The notes: generated by a model from the sequence alone, not told the origin. A stretch of 64,000 nucleotides of DNA from Comamonas sp009360615 (GCF_035784015.1 NZ_JALKOW010000001.1), one strand, 5' to 3'; shown: positions 26,802 to 35,443, numbered from the stretch's first letter. Program-made: numbers and translations.

Positions 26802-27044
26802 TCATTGCCCGGGCTGCCAGCCCGTGGGCTGTATCCAGCCCAGCTTGGCGGCCATCAGAACGCAGAGAAACAGCGCAACCGACAACGCCACGCGAAGGGC
26901 CAGGGCGCGAAACATCCTGCGGCTGCGCTCGGCATCGTCGGCCTCCGAACCTTCGCCGCCATCGCCTCTGCGCATCATGAAGAACAGCGCACTGCCGAGA
27001 CTCGCCAAAATCGCGAGAAAGGCGAGAATGATCACGAATTTCAT
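26802..27044 (-). CDS. Twin-transmembrane protein (DUF2909 family)
   Basis: 80-residue protein with two hydrophobic helices (about 2-23 and 48-66) separated by an acidic loop. It corresponds to the DUF2909 twin-transmembrane proteins found by SURF1 in Burkholderiales. It is on the opposite strand from the cox genes, with only 14 bases between its ATG and the GTG of the SURF1 gene. A role in oxidase assembly is inferred from position. Confidence 0.75.
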   Translation of the reverse strand: MKFVIILAFLAILASLGSALFFMMRRGDGGEGSEADDAERSRRMFRALALRVALSVALFLCVLMAAKLGWIQPTGWQPGQ

Positions 27045-27058
27045 GAACGGATTATCTG

Positions 27059-27871
27059 GTGCGCATTTCCCGATTTCCAGACCTCTGGCGGTTTCTCCTG
27101 ATCTCCCTGGCGGCCCTGGCCTGCGTGGCTGTCACTGCATCGCTGGGCTTTTGGCAGCTGGGCCGGGCAGCGCAGAAGCAGGCTGTTTTCGATGCCATCG
27201 AGCGCCAGCAGGCGCTGGAGCCCTGGCACAACGCAGAGCTGGCCGCCGAGGTGGCTTTGGCAACCGAATCCACCGGTGAGGCACAGAAGGCGGCGCTGCT
27301 GCATAGACCTGTGCAACTGCAGGGCCAGTGGCTGGCTGAGCAGACCCTCTTTCTGGACAACCGCCAGATGCAGGGCCGCGTCGGCTTCTATGTGCTCACG
27401 CCCCTCAGACTGAGCGCACCTTACGGGCACAGGGTTGTCATCGTGCAGCGCGGCTGGGCACCGCGCAACTTCATGGACCGCTCGGTCCTGCCAGAGGTGC
27501 AGACGCCTGAAGGCACGGTCAGCATCGAGGGCCGGCTGGAGGCGCCACCGTCCAGGCTGATGGAGCTGGAAACGGCCCATGGCGGGGCAGACCCTGATGA
27601 GCAAAAGTCGCGCATCCGACAGAATGCAGACATTGCCCTGTGGGCGCAGCAAGGCGGCTTGCCGCTGCTGGCCCTGAGCGTGGTGCAAAGCGGCAGCGCC
27701 AGCGAAGGCTTGCTGCGCGACTGGCCGCAGATCAATGCCGGTGTGCAAAAGCACTACGGCTATGCTTTTCAGTGGTTCGGACTCAGTGTCTTGGTGGTGT
27801 TGCTCTATGTCTGGTTTCAACTCGTCCGACGCTTATACCCCCGCCGCCGCGCAGCGCAGCCCGAGGGATGA
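27059..27871 (+). CDS. SURF1-family cytochrome oxidase assembly protein
   Basis: 270-residue inner-membrane protein involved in haem a insertion into subunit I. One helix is at each end (about 10-30 and 233-253). Between them lies the SURF1 domain with TASLGFWQLGRAAQK, LFLDNRQMQGRVGFYVLTPL, VVIVQRGWAPRNF and the closing KHYGYAFQWFGLS. The start is a GTG with a poor ribosome site, and no ATG lies nearby in frame. The 3' end overlaps the next gene by 65 bases. Confidence 0.9.
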   Translation: MRISRFPDLWRFLLISLAALACVAVTASLGFWQLGRAAQKQAVFDAIERQQALEPWHNAELAAEVALATESTGEAQKAALLHRPVQLQGQWLAEQTLFLDNRQMQGRVGFYVLTPLRLSAPYGHRVVIVQRGWAPRNFMDRSVLPEVQTPEGTVSIEGRLEAPPSRLMELETAHGGADPDEQKSRIRQNADIALWAQQGGLPLLALSVVQSGSASEGLLRDWPQINAGVQKHYGYAFQWFGLSVLVVLLYVWFQLVRRLYPRRRAAQPEG

Positions 27872-28556
27872 ACCGCTGAGCTTTGCGGTCCACAGCCTGC
27901 CCGATCCCGCGCAAAGCCGTACACAGCAGGCGCTGCTGGCGCGCAGGGGGCGCTTGAAGATGCTGGCGGTGCTGCTGGTCTGTGCGGTACCGGTCCTGGC
28001 CTCCTACTTCACCTATTACGTGCTGCGTCCCACGCAGCAGCGCAGCTATGGCGAGCTGATCGCCGAGCAGCCCGGCCTGCCCGATGTGCAGGCACTGACG
28101 CTGGACGGGCGCAGCGTGAATCTGAACAGCCTCAAAGGCCAGTGGCTGCTTCTGAGCACCAGTGCCGGAGACTGCGGCCCTCGCTGCCAGGACCATCTCT
28201 ATCTGCAGCGCCAGCTGCGCGAAACCCTGGGCCGTGAAAAAGACCGGCTCGACTGGGTCTGGCTCATCCATGACCAGCAGCCCGTGCCTGCAAAGATTCT
28301 GCCGGCAGCCGAGCAGGCCACGACGCTGCGAGTGCCTGCCGCCGCCATTGGTCACTGGCTCCGGCCCGAGGCCGGCCATGCGCTGGACGACCATCTGTAT
28401 GTGGTCGATCCGCAAGGCCACTGGATGATGCGCTTTCCCGCCGGCATGAACCAGGCCACGGCCGGCAAGGCCAGGCGCGATCTGGAGCGGCTGCTGCGTG
28501 CCTCGGCCTCCTGGGACGAGGCCGGGCGTGCGACGGCCGCCACCGAGCGCAAATAG
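27807..28556 (+). CDS. SCO-like thioredoxin-fold membrane protein
   Basis: 249-residue protein with one membrane helix (about 52-73) and a periplasmic thioredoxin-like domain. C123-G-P-R-C127 occupies the position of the CxxxC copper site of SCO proteins, and DDHLYVVDPQGHWMMRF matches the SCO segment around the ligand His. It is therefore a divergent SCO relative, separate from the canonical SCO gene downstream. The start at 27807 overlaps SURF1 by 65 bases; a shorter start at 27957 would remove the cytoplasmic tail. Its role in CuA or CuB loading is inferred from the context. Confidence 0.75.
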   Translation: MSGFNSSDAYTPAAAQRSPRDEPLSFAVHSLPDPAQSRTQQALLARRGRLKMLAVLLVCAVPVLASYFTYYVLRPTQQRSYGELIAEQPGLPDVQALTLDGRSVNLNSLKGQWLLLSTSAGDCGPRCQDHLYLQRQLRETLGREKDRLDWVWLIHDQQPVPAKILPAAEQATTLRVPAAAIGHWLRPEAGHALDDHLYVVDPQGHWMMRFPAGMNQATAGKARRDLERLLRASASWDEAGRATAATERK

Positions 28557-28628
28557 AAGCGCGCAGGAGCGGCGCGCCCTGGCCCGCCGCCGTCAGCCAT
28601 CTGTGTCATCGTCATCGAGGAGGGCCGC

Positions 28629-29552
28629 ATGCAGGCAGACATCTCGCAGTTGAAGGACGCCGTTGCGACGCCAGGATCGGCTGTTTCGCGATGGGCGCAG
28701 TACTACGCACTGACCAAGCCCAAGGTGGTGCAGCTCATCGTCTTCTGTGCCTTCATCGGCATGGTGCTGGCCGTTCCGGGCGTTCCCGGCTGGCAGGACT
28801 GGGGCCGCATGCTGACGGCCTGCGCAGGCATCTGGCTGGTGGCAGCGGCGGCCGCCGCCTTCAACTGCCTGGTCGAGCGCAGCATCGATGCGCGCATGAA
28901 GCGCACGGCCTGGCGGCCCACGGCGCGCGGCGAGCTCTCGCATTCCCGGGCCTTGCTGTTTTCAGGTGTGCTGTGCGCCGCAGGCGCCGCCATCCTGCTG
29001 CTGGCCGTGAATGCGCTCACGCTGTGGCTGACGCTGGCCACCTTCGTCGGCTACGCCGTGATTTATACCCTGGTGCTCAAGCCCTTGACGCCTCAGAACA
29101 TCGTCATCGGAGGGGCCTCGGGTGCCATGCCGCCCGTGCTGGGATGGGCGGCGATGACCGGACAGGTCGGTCATGAGGCCTTGCTGCTGTTTCTCATCAT
29201 CTTCCTCTGGACGCCGCCGCATTTCTGGGCGCTGGCGCTGTACCGCGCAGAGGACTACCGCCGTGCCGGCCTGCCCATGCTGCCGGTCACGCATGGCAAT
29301 GCCTTCACGCGGCTGCAGGTGTTTCTCTATACCCTGGTGCTGTTTGCCGGCTGCCTGCTCCCGTTCGTGGCGGGCATGAGCGGCTATCTCTACCTGTTTG
29401 CCGCAGTGATTCTGGGGTTGGGCTTTTGCGGTTATGGTTGGGCACTGCTGCGCAACTATTCGGATGCGCTGGCACGCAAGACCTTCCGCTTCTCCCTGGT
29501 CCACCTGAGCCTGCTGTTTGCCGCGCTGCTGGTGGATCACTACCTGGCCTGA
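28629..29552 (+). CDS. ctaB: Protohaem IX farnesyltransferase (haem O synthase)
   Basis: 307-residue UbiA-family prenyltransferase that adds farnesyl to haem b. Nine hydrophobic segments are visible. The first diphosphate-binding motif reads NCLVERSIDARMKRTAWRP (N-x3-E-x3-D, with Glu for the usual first Asp), and FLWTPPHFWALALYRAEDYRRAGLPMLP is the second conserved region. Haem O is the substrate for CtaA in making haem A, yet no ctaA gene lies beside it. It is 6 bases upstream of the SCO gene. Confidence 0.95.
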   Translation: MQADISQLKDAVATPGSAVSRWAQYYALTKPKVVQLIVFCAFIGMVLAVPGVPGWQDWGRMLTACAGIWLVAAAAAAFNCLVERSIDARMKRTAWRPTARGELSHSRALLFSGVLCAAGAAILLLAVNALTLWLTLATFVGYAVIYTLVLKPLTPQNIVIGGASGAMPPVLGWAAMTGQVGHEALLLFLIIFLWTPPHFWALALYRAEDYRRAGLPMLPVTHGNAFTRLQVFLYTLVLFAGCLLPFVAGMSGYLYLFAAVILGLGFCGYGWALLRNYSDALARKTFRFSLVHLSLLFAALLVDHYLA

Positions 29553-29558
29553 CCGATC

Positions 29559-30164
29559 ATGGATAAACGAGCTGCGCTGCGCGCTATGGGCGCCGCAACA
29601 CTGGCCTGCACGGCCGCATGGGCATTGACTGCCTGCAAGAACGACAGCAAGCCCCAATTTCAGGGCGTGGATGTGACGGGCGCCGACTACGCCAAGGACA
29701 TTCCGCTGACCGATGTCGACGGAAAGAAGCGCAGCCTCAAGGACTTCTCCGGCAAGGTGGTCGCCGTGTTCTTCGGCTACACCCAGTGCCCCGATGTCTG
29801 CCCCACCACGCTGCAGGAGCTGCTTGAGGTCAAGCAGGCGCTGGGCGCCGATGGCGACAGGCTGCAGGCCGTGTTTGTCTCGCTGGACCCCGAGCGCGAC
29901 ACGCCGCAGGTGCTCAAGGCCTATCTGGCCAACTTCGACGAGAGCTTTGTGGGGCTGAGCGGTACGCCCGAGGAGATCGCAGCCGTGGCCAGGGACTTCA
30001 AGATCTTCTTCAAGAAGGTGCCAGGCAAGGTCGAAGGCACGTACACCCTCGATCATTCCGCTGGCACCTATCTTTTCGATCCCCAGGGCCGCTTGCGCGT
30101 CTACGAGCGCTATGGCGCGGGACCGCAGCTGCTGACCCAGGACGTCAAGGCACTGCTGGGCTGA
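29559..30164 (+). CDS. SCO1/SenC-family copper chaperone
   Basis: 201-residue periplasmic copper protein for CuA assembly. The signal sequence ends LTAC, so Cys26 may be lipidated. The thioredoxin fold has the copper site C77-P-D-V-C81-P and a ligand His in TYTLDHSAGTYLFD. VFVSLDPERDTPQVLKAYL is another family signature. It is the last gene of the cox assembly run, directly after ctaB. Confidence 0.94.
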   Translation: MDKRAALRAMGAATLACTAAWALTACKNDSKPQFQGVDVTGADYAKDIPLTDVDGKKRSLKDFSGKVVAVFFGYTQCPDVCPTTLQELLEVKQALGADGDRLQAVFVSLDPERDTPQVLKAYLANFDESFVGLSGTPEEIAAVARDFKIFFKKVPGKVEGTYTLDHSAGTYLFDPQGRLRVYERYGAGPQLLTQDVKALLG

Positions 30165-30397
30165 AGCACGCCGACCCCCACACGGGTTTGGGTTGCCGGA
30201 ATTCCTTGAAATTTGTTGTTACATGTTGGTGTTTGACATAGCGCAATGGACGTCCGCGATGCCGCGCGCATAGTGGACGCCTTCAAACACTTGGCAAGGC
30301 TCGATCCGGCTTCCGGAAGCCGGGCATGCAGCCCGTGGATGCGGCATGGGCAGTGGCTGCACGCAGGAACGCCAGAGTGGATGTCTGGAGCTTGCGT

Positions 30398-32170
30398 ATG
30401 GCCGAGTGCCCTTTTTCCTCAATGCTCAAACCCGTGTCTGAACTGGCGCTGGCGGACTGCCAGCGTCGTCTGGGACTGGCCATGTCGGCTCGGCAGGAGG
30501 GCGTGAGTCTTTCCGTCATGTTGAGCCGGCGCGAGCGGCAGGCGCTGGACGCCGCGCCGGACGGCATTTTGCTGGTGGACCGAGACGGGAAGATGGTGAC
30601 GGCCAACGCTGCCATGCTGGCCATCTCCGGCTACGAGCGCGATGAGCTCGAAGGCCGGATGCTGGACATGCTGCTGCCGCCCGAGTTTCAGGCGGGCCAT
30701 GGCCAGTACCTGAGCAGCTATTTTGCCCGGCCATCACGCCGTCCCATGGGCCTGGGCGGCGTGCTGTGGCTGCAGCGCAAGCAGGGCAATGCCGTGCCGG
30801 TGGACATTGCCCTGGGCTATTTCGGAGATGACGACAAAGGCCTGGCCATTGCCTTTGTGCGCGATGTGACGGAGCTGCACCAGATGCAGCAACGCCTGAA
30901 GTTCCAGGCCACCAAGGACACGTTGACAGGGCTCAACAATCGCTGGCAGTTCGGCCAGGAACTGCAGGAGCAGCTCAAGCTGGCGCAGGCCAGTGGCGAA
31001 GCCCTGGCCCTGCTGCAACTGGACCTTGACAACTTCAAGGCCATCAATGACGGCTACGGACATGCCGCAGGGGACCAACTGCTGCGGGAGGTCGCCAGGA
31101 GGCTGAAGTCCCAGCTGCGCAGCGAAGGCACCCTGGCTCGCCTGGGGGGCGACGAATTCATGGTGCTGCTGGTGGGCGAGAACGCGACCCGAGCCCGGTT
31201 CTGGAGCGAGCAGATCCTGGCTGCGCTCTCCATCCCTTTCAAGCACGATGGGCTGGCACTGGATTTCGGGGCCAGCGTGGGCATTGCCCTCTATCCCGAA
31301 AACGCGCAGACCGGCGACGATCTGATGCGTTTTGCCGACATGGCGATGTACAGCGCCAAGGCCCAGGGACGCGGGCATGCGGTGTTCTTCGAGCCCGGTA
31401 TGGGCAAGGAAATGGCCGAACGTGTGCAACTGGCCGAGCGCTTGCGCATGGCGCTCAGCTATGGCGGCCTGCAGCTGCATTACCAGCCCCAGGTCAAGGT
31501 CGAGAGCGCCGCCGTGGTGGCGGTGGAGGCCCTGCTGCGCTGGCATGACCCCTTGCTGGGCAATGTGAGTCCGGCGCGCTTTATACCGGTGGCCGAAGCC
31601 TCGGGCCAGATCGTGGCACTGGGCAACTATGTGCTGGACGCCGCCTGCAAGCAGATCGCACAGTGGCTGGAGGACGGAACGCCGCTGCGGGTGGCGGTCA
31701 ATCTGTCTGCCTATCAGCTGCGTCAGGTGAACCTGGTCGAGCAGGTCCGAAGCTGTCTGCAGCGCTACCAAGTGCCGCCGCAATGGTTGGAACTGGAGGT
31801 GACCGAGTCCCAGGCCATGATCAATCCCGGTCAGGGGTGTGAAGTGCTGCAGGAGCTGGCTCGGCTCGGCGTGACGATTGCACTCGACGATTTCGGCACG
31901 GGCCATTCGTCATTGGCCTATCTGCAATATCTCCCGTTGCAGCGCGTGAAGCTGGGGCGGGAGTTTCTGTTTCCGTCGCCCAGCCGTGACAGGCTGATGG
32001 GCGGCATCGTGCACATGGCCCATGCGCTGGATCTGGAGGTCGTGGCCGAAGGCGTCGAAGAGATCGATCAGCTGCAACTGCTGCGCGATATCGGCTGCGA
32101 GTTCTTCCAGGGCTGGCTGCACTCGCGCGCGATGCCGGCCGATCAGGTGCGGGACTGGCTGGCCGCCTGA
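30398..32170 (+). CDS. PAS-GGDEF-EAL cyclic-di-GMP signalling protein
   Basis: 590-residue cytoplasmic protein. A PAS domain (about 46-160, starting ALDAAPDGILLVDRDG) is followed by a GGDEF domain with intact GGDEF at 250-254 and the DTLTGLNNR entry motif. The product-inhibition site reads RSEG instead of RxxD. The EAL domain begins at 377 (EALLRW) and keeps NLSA, TES, DDFGTG and the EGVE Glu, but the usual KID triad reads KLG (Lys518, Gly520), so phosphodiesterase activity is doubtful. No membrane segments are seen. GGAG seven bases before ATG 30398 favours this start; several later in-frame ATGs exist. It has no operon partners. Confidence 0.88.
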   Translation: MAECPFSSMLKPVSELALADCQRRLGLAMSARQEGVSLSVMLSRRERQALDAAPDGILLVDRDGKMVTANAAMLAISGYERDELEGRMLDMLLPPEFQAGHGQYLSSYFARPSRRPMGLGGVLWLQRKQGNAVPVDIALGYFGDDDKGLAIAFVRDVTELHQMQQRLKFQATKDTLTGLNNRWQFGQELQEQLKLAQASGEALALLQLDLDNFKAINDGYGHAAGDQLLREVARRLKSQLRSEGTLARLGGDEFMVLLVGENATRARFWSEQILAALSIPFKHDGLALDFGASVGIALYPENAQTGDDLMRFADMAMYSAKAQGRGHAVFFEPGMGKEMAERVQLAERLRMALSYGGLQLHYQPQVKVESAAVVAVEALLRWHDPLLGNVSPARFIPVAEASGQIVALGNYVLDAACKQIAQWLEDGTPLRVAVNLSAYQLRQVNLVEQVRSCLQRYQVPPQWLELEVTESQAMINPGQGCEVLQELARLGVTIALDDFGTGHSSLAYLQYLPLQRVKLGREFLFPSPSRDRLMGGIVHMAHALDLEVVAEGVEEIDQLQLLRDIGCEFFQGWLHSRAMPADQVRDWLAA

Positions 32171-33242
32171 CGCGACGAGCGTGGCGAGTGCTTTCAGTCA
32201 GGCTCGGGGAAGCATTCGTTGGAGGCGGTGACGACGAGGTTCAGCACGGGCTGACATCCTCGCCGAAGCGCACCCGAGGCCTCACCGCGCCTGCTGGCGC
32301 TGGCCCGACAACCGGAACAGCTTGCGCTACCAGCTGCCGTGCTGGGGCGGCCTGCACCAGGCCAGGGGCAGATGCGCCGGTATGCGCTGCGCTGCAGCCT
32401 CGCTGTGAGGTGCCATGGGAGCCGGTTGCAAGAGCGTGGCCTGGAGCTCGTGCAGCCCGATGCCTGGAGGGCGCGGGCCCCGCTGATCCTGCCTCTGTCA
32501 TCCGCCTGCGCGCCGGAGGCTCCTGCGCACGGTTCTCAGGTGTGCAGGCCGATGACCACAGCCAGCGTGCATCGCTCCATGGGTAGCGGTGGTTGTAGAG
32601 ACATTCGGAGGACAGCCGCAATGCCTGCCGGGCATTCTTGACGCCACGGCCGACCGAATCAGCAGGCAAAGCCATTGGCCGCGACCACGGCGGTGGTGCG
32701 TGGCGCAAGTCGTCCGCGATCATCGCCGCGGCCAGGATTGAAGCAGGCGCACTGGGGCCGGGGCCGAGATATCGGCCAGCGGACGTTCAAGCGCCGATCC
32801 GGCATCGGCAAGCCTGTTCAGCAGGCCGAGGCTCCGATCCTCGTCGTTCGAAGGCGCGCAGGCGTCCGCCGCATGCGTGGACGGGCTGCCGGCCGTGGTC
32901 TGCAGTGTGTCGATGCGGGCGCAGCATCGGGCTCTGCACGCCATGCATGCAGCAGCTGCGCAAGGCGCTGTGGCTGGCAGCTGACTTCATGGCGCATGGC
33001 TTCACCGGCGGCATCGCGCAGCGTGATCCAGGCATGCCGCCTGTGCTCCGCGCCCAGTTGCATGGCGCTTGCATGTCGGGGGCCGGGCAGTCACCATGGC
33101 GCACAAAGAATTCGACATCCATGCAGCCGGCCGCTGTGCTGCTGCAGATGCGTGTTCCGGCCTCGTCCCGGCGCTCGGCTTGGCCACAGCCATTGCTGCG
33201 AAATCTGGGCAATAAAGTCCGGTCTGGAGATGCTCCGGGGCG
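32171..33242. other. Gene-free, apparently decayed region
   Basis: About 1.07 kb between the cyclic-di-GMP gene and the Imm22 gene. Open frames on both strands are short or low in recognisable content. The right end may hold a broken third gene of the adjoining operon, listed separately. I see no insertion sequence, terminator or RNA. Confidence 0.5.
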
Positions 33243-33250
33243 TCAGTCAT
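32818..33250 (-). pseudogene. Possible frameshifted last gene of the lipid/immunity operon
   Basis: An ATG at 33250 overlaps the stop of the Imm22 gene, continuing the operon's pattern of overlaps. The reading is protein-like for about 28 codons (MTDAPEHLQTGLYCPDF...), then protein-like content moves to a second frame (around CMDVEFFVRHGD) and a third (HAWITLRDAAGEAMRHEV). One coherent product would need two frameshifts. I do not recognise the family, and GC-rich sequence can create false open frames, so this is tentative. Confidence 0.25.
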
Positions 33251-33833
33251 CGAAGAGGCCGATGTAGCTCAGGCCGTTGTAGGGCTTGTCCGGATCGATG
33301 ATCGGCTCGGTGGGGTCGGCATAGACAAACATGGCGTTGGCCGTATGAATGCCCCGGGACTCGCAGGCCTGCACGATGAGCGCGAGCGATGCGTCGGAGT
33401 CCAGCGTGCTTTGCTCCACGAGGGTGGCGACAGGGACCGGCTCGGGCAGCCAGATCATCAGCAGCAGGTCTTCGTCGAACAGAAACTGTCTGCCCAGGTC
33501 CTGACAGAAACCGCAGCCCGTGACATCTTCGCTGCTGCTTTCGATATCTTCGACGTCGAGCTCCCAGTAGCTGTCTGCATGGTCGAAGTAGCGCGCAAAC
33601 TCCGCCTCGCCCAGCGGCGTATTGCCGATCCAGAAATGCAATGCGGAAAAAGGCGCGGGCGGCGGTGCCGGACCCAGCTCCTCGACCCAGTCGAACAGGG
33701 TTCCGGGCTTGAGGCGGTGGCGCTTTTCCAGTTCCGGAAAGCCGCCGCCGGGTGTGCGGTTCAGCGCTTCGTCCACCAGAGCCTTGCGAAATGCCAGCGA
33801 ATAGGTTTTGCCGGATGTGTTCTCAGATTTCAT
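33243..33833 (-). CDS. HTH-Imm22 fusion (immunity-22-like protein)
   Basis: 196 residues. Residues 10-52 (TYSLAFRKALVDEALNR...LKPGTLFDWVEE) look like the helix-turn-helix of IS3-type transposase OrfA proteins. Residues 65-190 resemble the Imm22 immunity family: HFWIGNTPLGEAEFARYF, an acidic middle, CGFCQDLGRQFLFDEDLLLMIW and a closing AMFVYADP. Imm22 proteins neutralise toxins of polymorphic toxin systems, but no intact toxin gene is adjacent. The ATG at 33833 overlaps the stop of the DMP19-like gene (ATGA). Whether the fused HTH binds DNA is unknown. Confidence 0.7.
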   Translation of the reverse strand: MKSENTSGKTYSLAFRKALVDEALNRTPGGGFPELEKRHRLKPGTLFDWVEELGPAPPPAPFSALHFWIGNTPLGEAEFARYFDHADSYWELDVEDIESSSEDVTGCGFCQDLGRQFLFDEDLLLMIWLPEPVPVATLVEQSTLDSDASLALIVQACESRGIHTANAMFVYADPTEPIIDPDKPYNGLSYIGLFDD

Positions 33834-34477
33834 TGGGCGGGTCCGTAGTGCATGACCACCAGCTTGTTCAGGGGCTCCGGGTAGTCCCAGAAGGCTTCTT
33901 CGAGCTCCTGCAACTGCGCATGCTCGGCATCCGTCAGCAGTGCCGGCAGATCGGAGTAGTCCACATTTTCTGGCCCCTCCTCGAAGCGCTTGAGCACCGC
34001 AAACATGTCCTGCAGACACTGGCGCGTGATGGGCGCGCCTATGGCCTGCAGAGCCTGCAGGGTGAGCTGATGGTTGGCCAGCCCCCAGTTGCCCAGAAAC
34101 TGCAGAAAGCCGCCGTTGTTGATATCGGCTTCCATGCGCCATAGGGCCACCAGTTCCCGATGGACCGCGGATATCCGGGTGACGTCCCATTGGGCGGCGA
34201 GCAGCGCGTCCATGGCCTGGCGGTAGAGACTGTCCTGATCCAGATCCCAGACGCTGACCATGCCCGCAGCAGAGGGCTGCCACAGTGCCGGCCAGTCCAG
34301 GCCGTGACCCTCATCGGTCAGAACCCAGGCCAGGCGTTGCTCGGGGGTGGCTTTTTCGAGCCGGATATGCCGCTGGATGGGCTCTGCCAGCGCACGTCCG
34401 TCGGCCAGTGCAAGCCAGATGGTCTGCTCGTCGATGCGAACGCTTGTAATGCGGTTGCTGCGTGGGTCCATGCTCAT
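33830..34477 (-). CDS. DUF2442-DMP19-like fusion protein
   Basis: 215-residue acidic protein. The N-terminal 80 residues match DUF2442 (RITSVRIDEQTIWLALADGRALAEPI...). Residues about 88-205 resemble DMP19/DUF4375: ELVALWRMEADINNGGFLQFLGNWG and a C-terminal EEAFWDYPEPLNKLV. DMP19 of Neisseria is a DNA-mimic protein, and related domains occur among immunity proteins. The start codon overlaps the stop of the preceding gene (ATGA), as does its own stop with the Imm22 start, so the three are translationally coupled. The actual role is unknown. Confidence 0.75.
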   Translation of the reverse strand: MSMDPRSNRITSVRIDEQTIWLALADGRALAEPIQRHIRLEKATPEQRLAWVLTDEGHGLDWPALWQPSAAGMVSVWDLDQDSLYRQAMDALLAAQWDVTRISAVHRELVALWRMEADINNGGFLQFLGNWGLANHQLTLQALQAIGAPITRQCLQDMFAVLKRFEEGPENVDYSDLPALLTDAEHAQLQELEEAFWDYPEPLNKLVVMHYGPAQ

Positions 34478-35412
34478 CCTTGCACTGCGGTCTGCTCCAT
34501 CACCGTCTCGGCGGCCTGGTGCATCCTGGCAAGCTCCCGCGCCGGGATCGGCAGCTCGCCATTGGCCATGCGCATCAGCAGCGAGTGCAGCATCTCGGTG
34601 GACAGCCCGTGCAGCACCAGCCGGTAGGCCGCATACAGGGTGGACAGCGGCACCATGGGATGCTTGTTGTTGAGCAGCACCAGATGCTCGGGAGAGGCCA
34701 GGATCTTGGCGCAGTAGATGGCAACGGTTTCGTCGAGCTGCAGCGAGTTGCTGGCGCGCCAGAAGTCGTTGTCGGTCAGCAGCAACTGGTAGATGGGTGT
34801 GTAGAGCTCGATGGCGCTTTGCAGGTCGATGACGTTGAAGCGCCCGCGCGGCATGTCTTCGAGCCTGAGGTCGGGCTCGCGGATCATGGAAAAGTCGGGC
34901 TCGGCCACGGGCACCAGTTCCTGCCCGTTCTCCCGCAGCGCCTTGTTCAGGCGGATCACGAAGTTGAAGAGGTTGAGGTCGTGCTTGAGAAACAGCTCGT
35001 CCTTCACATCGTCGATTTCCATGGGCATCAAGGGCGCGGTGCTGACCCTGGTCGGGGCATTGGCTGCGACGAAGGCCAGTACCTGGGAGCCCAGGTGAAA
35101 GTGCCGCATGATGAGCCAGTTGGCCTCCGGCGAGAGAAATTTCTTCATGCCGAAGGCCAGCAGGCGGTGCAGCAGCATGGAGTGTGACCAGCGCTTGGGC
35201 AGAAAGATCTTCAGCGCCTGAATGATGATCATGGACAGCCGCGCCAGCGGCCGCATGGCGGGCAGAAAGAACTGGCGCGAGCTGCTGCTGCAGTCGCGCA
35301 GCCAGGCGGCCTTGACGTCATCGGGCAGAGGCGTGCTCTGGTCGAGGTAGAGCGCCAGCCAGGGACTGGGGTCGCGCTCGTCCCAGACATGGTCGTTGAA
35401 TTCGTTCTTCAT
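34474..35412 (-). CDS. Unrecognised protein of the lipid operon
   Basis: 312 residues; I do not recognise the family. It is mostly helical, with an amphipathic or membrane-associating stretch at about 52-72 (PLARLSMIIIQALKIFLPKR). Conserved-looking stretches include SPEANWLIMRHFHLGSQVLAF and ELYTPIYQLLLTDNDFWRASNSLQLDETVAIYCAKIL. There is no signal peptide. It lies 31 bases after the ketoacyl synthase fusion gene and overlaps the DMP19-like gene, so it belongs to the same operon. A membrane-surface lipid enzyme or carrier is a guess from context only. Confidence 0.7.
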   Translation of the reverse strand: MKNEFNDHVWDERDPSPWLALYLDQSTPLPDDVKAAWLRDCSSSSRQFFLPAMRPLARLSMIIIQALKIFLPKRWSHSMLLHRLLAFGMKKFLSPEANWLIMRHFHLGSQVLAFVAANAPTRVSTAPLMPMEIDDVKDELFLKHDLNLFNFVIRLNKALRENGQELVPVAEPDFSMIREPDLRLEDMPRGRFNVIDLQSAIELYTPIYQLLLTDNDFWRASNSLQLDETVAIYCAKILASPEHLVLLNNKHPMVPLSTLYAAYRLVLHGLSTEMLHSLLMRMANGELPIPARELARMHQAAETVMEQTAVQG

Positions 35413-35443
35413 GGCTCCTCCCGGTGCTTCTTGCTGTTTGTGG

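Noticed and set aside
30176..30204. Terminator after the SCO gene (CCCACACGGGTTTGGG region)
   Set aside because: The pairing is imperfect and no T-run follows.
33834..34283. N-terminal extension of the Imm22 gene
   Set aside because: It runs in another frame through the DMP19-like gene; the ATG overlapping that gene's stop is the natural start.
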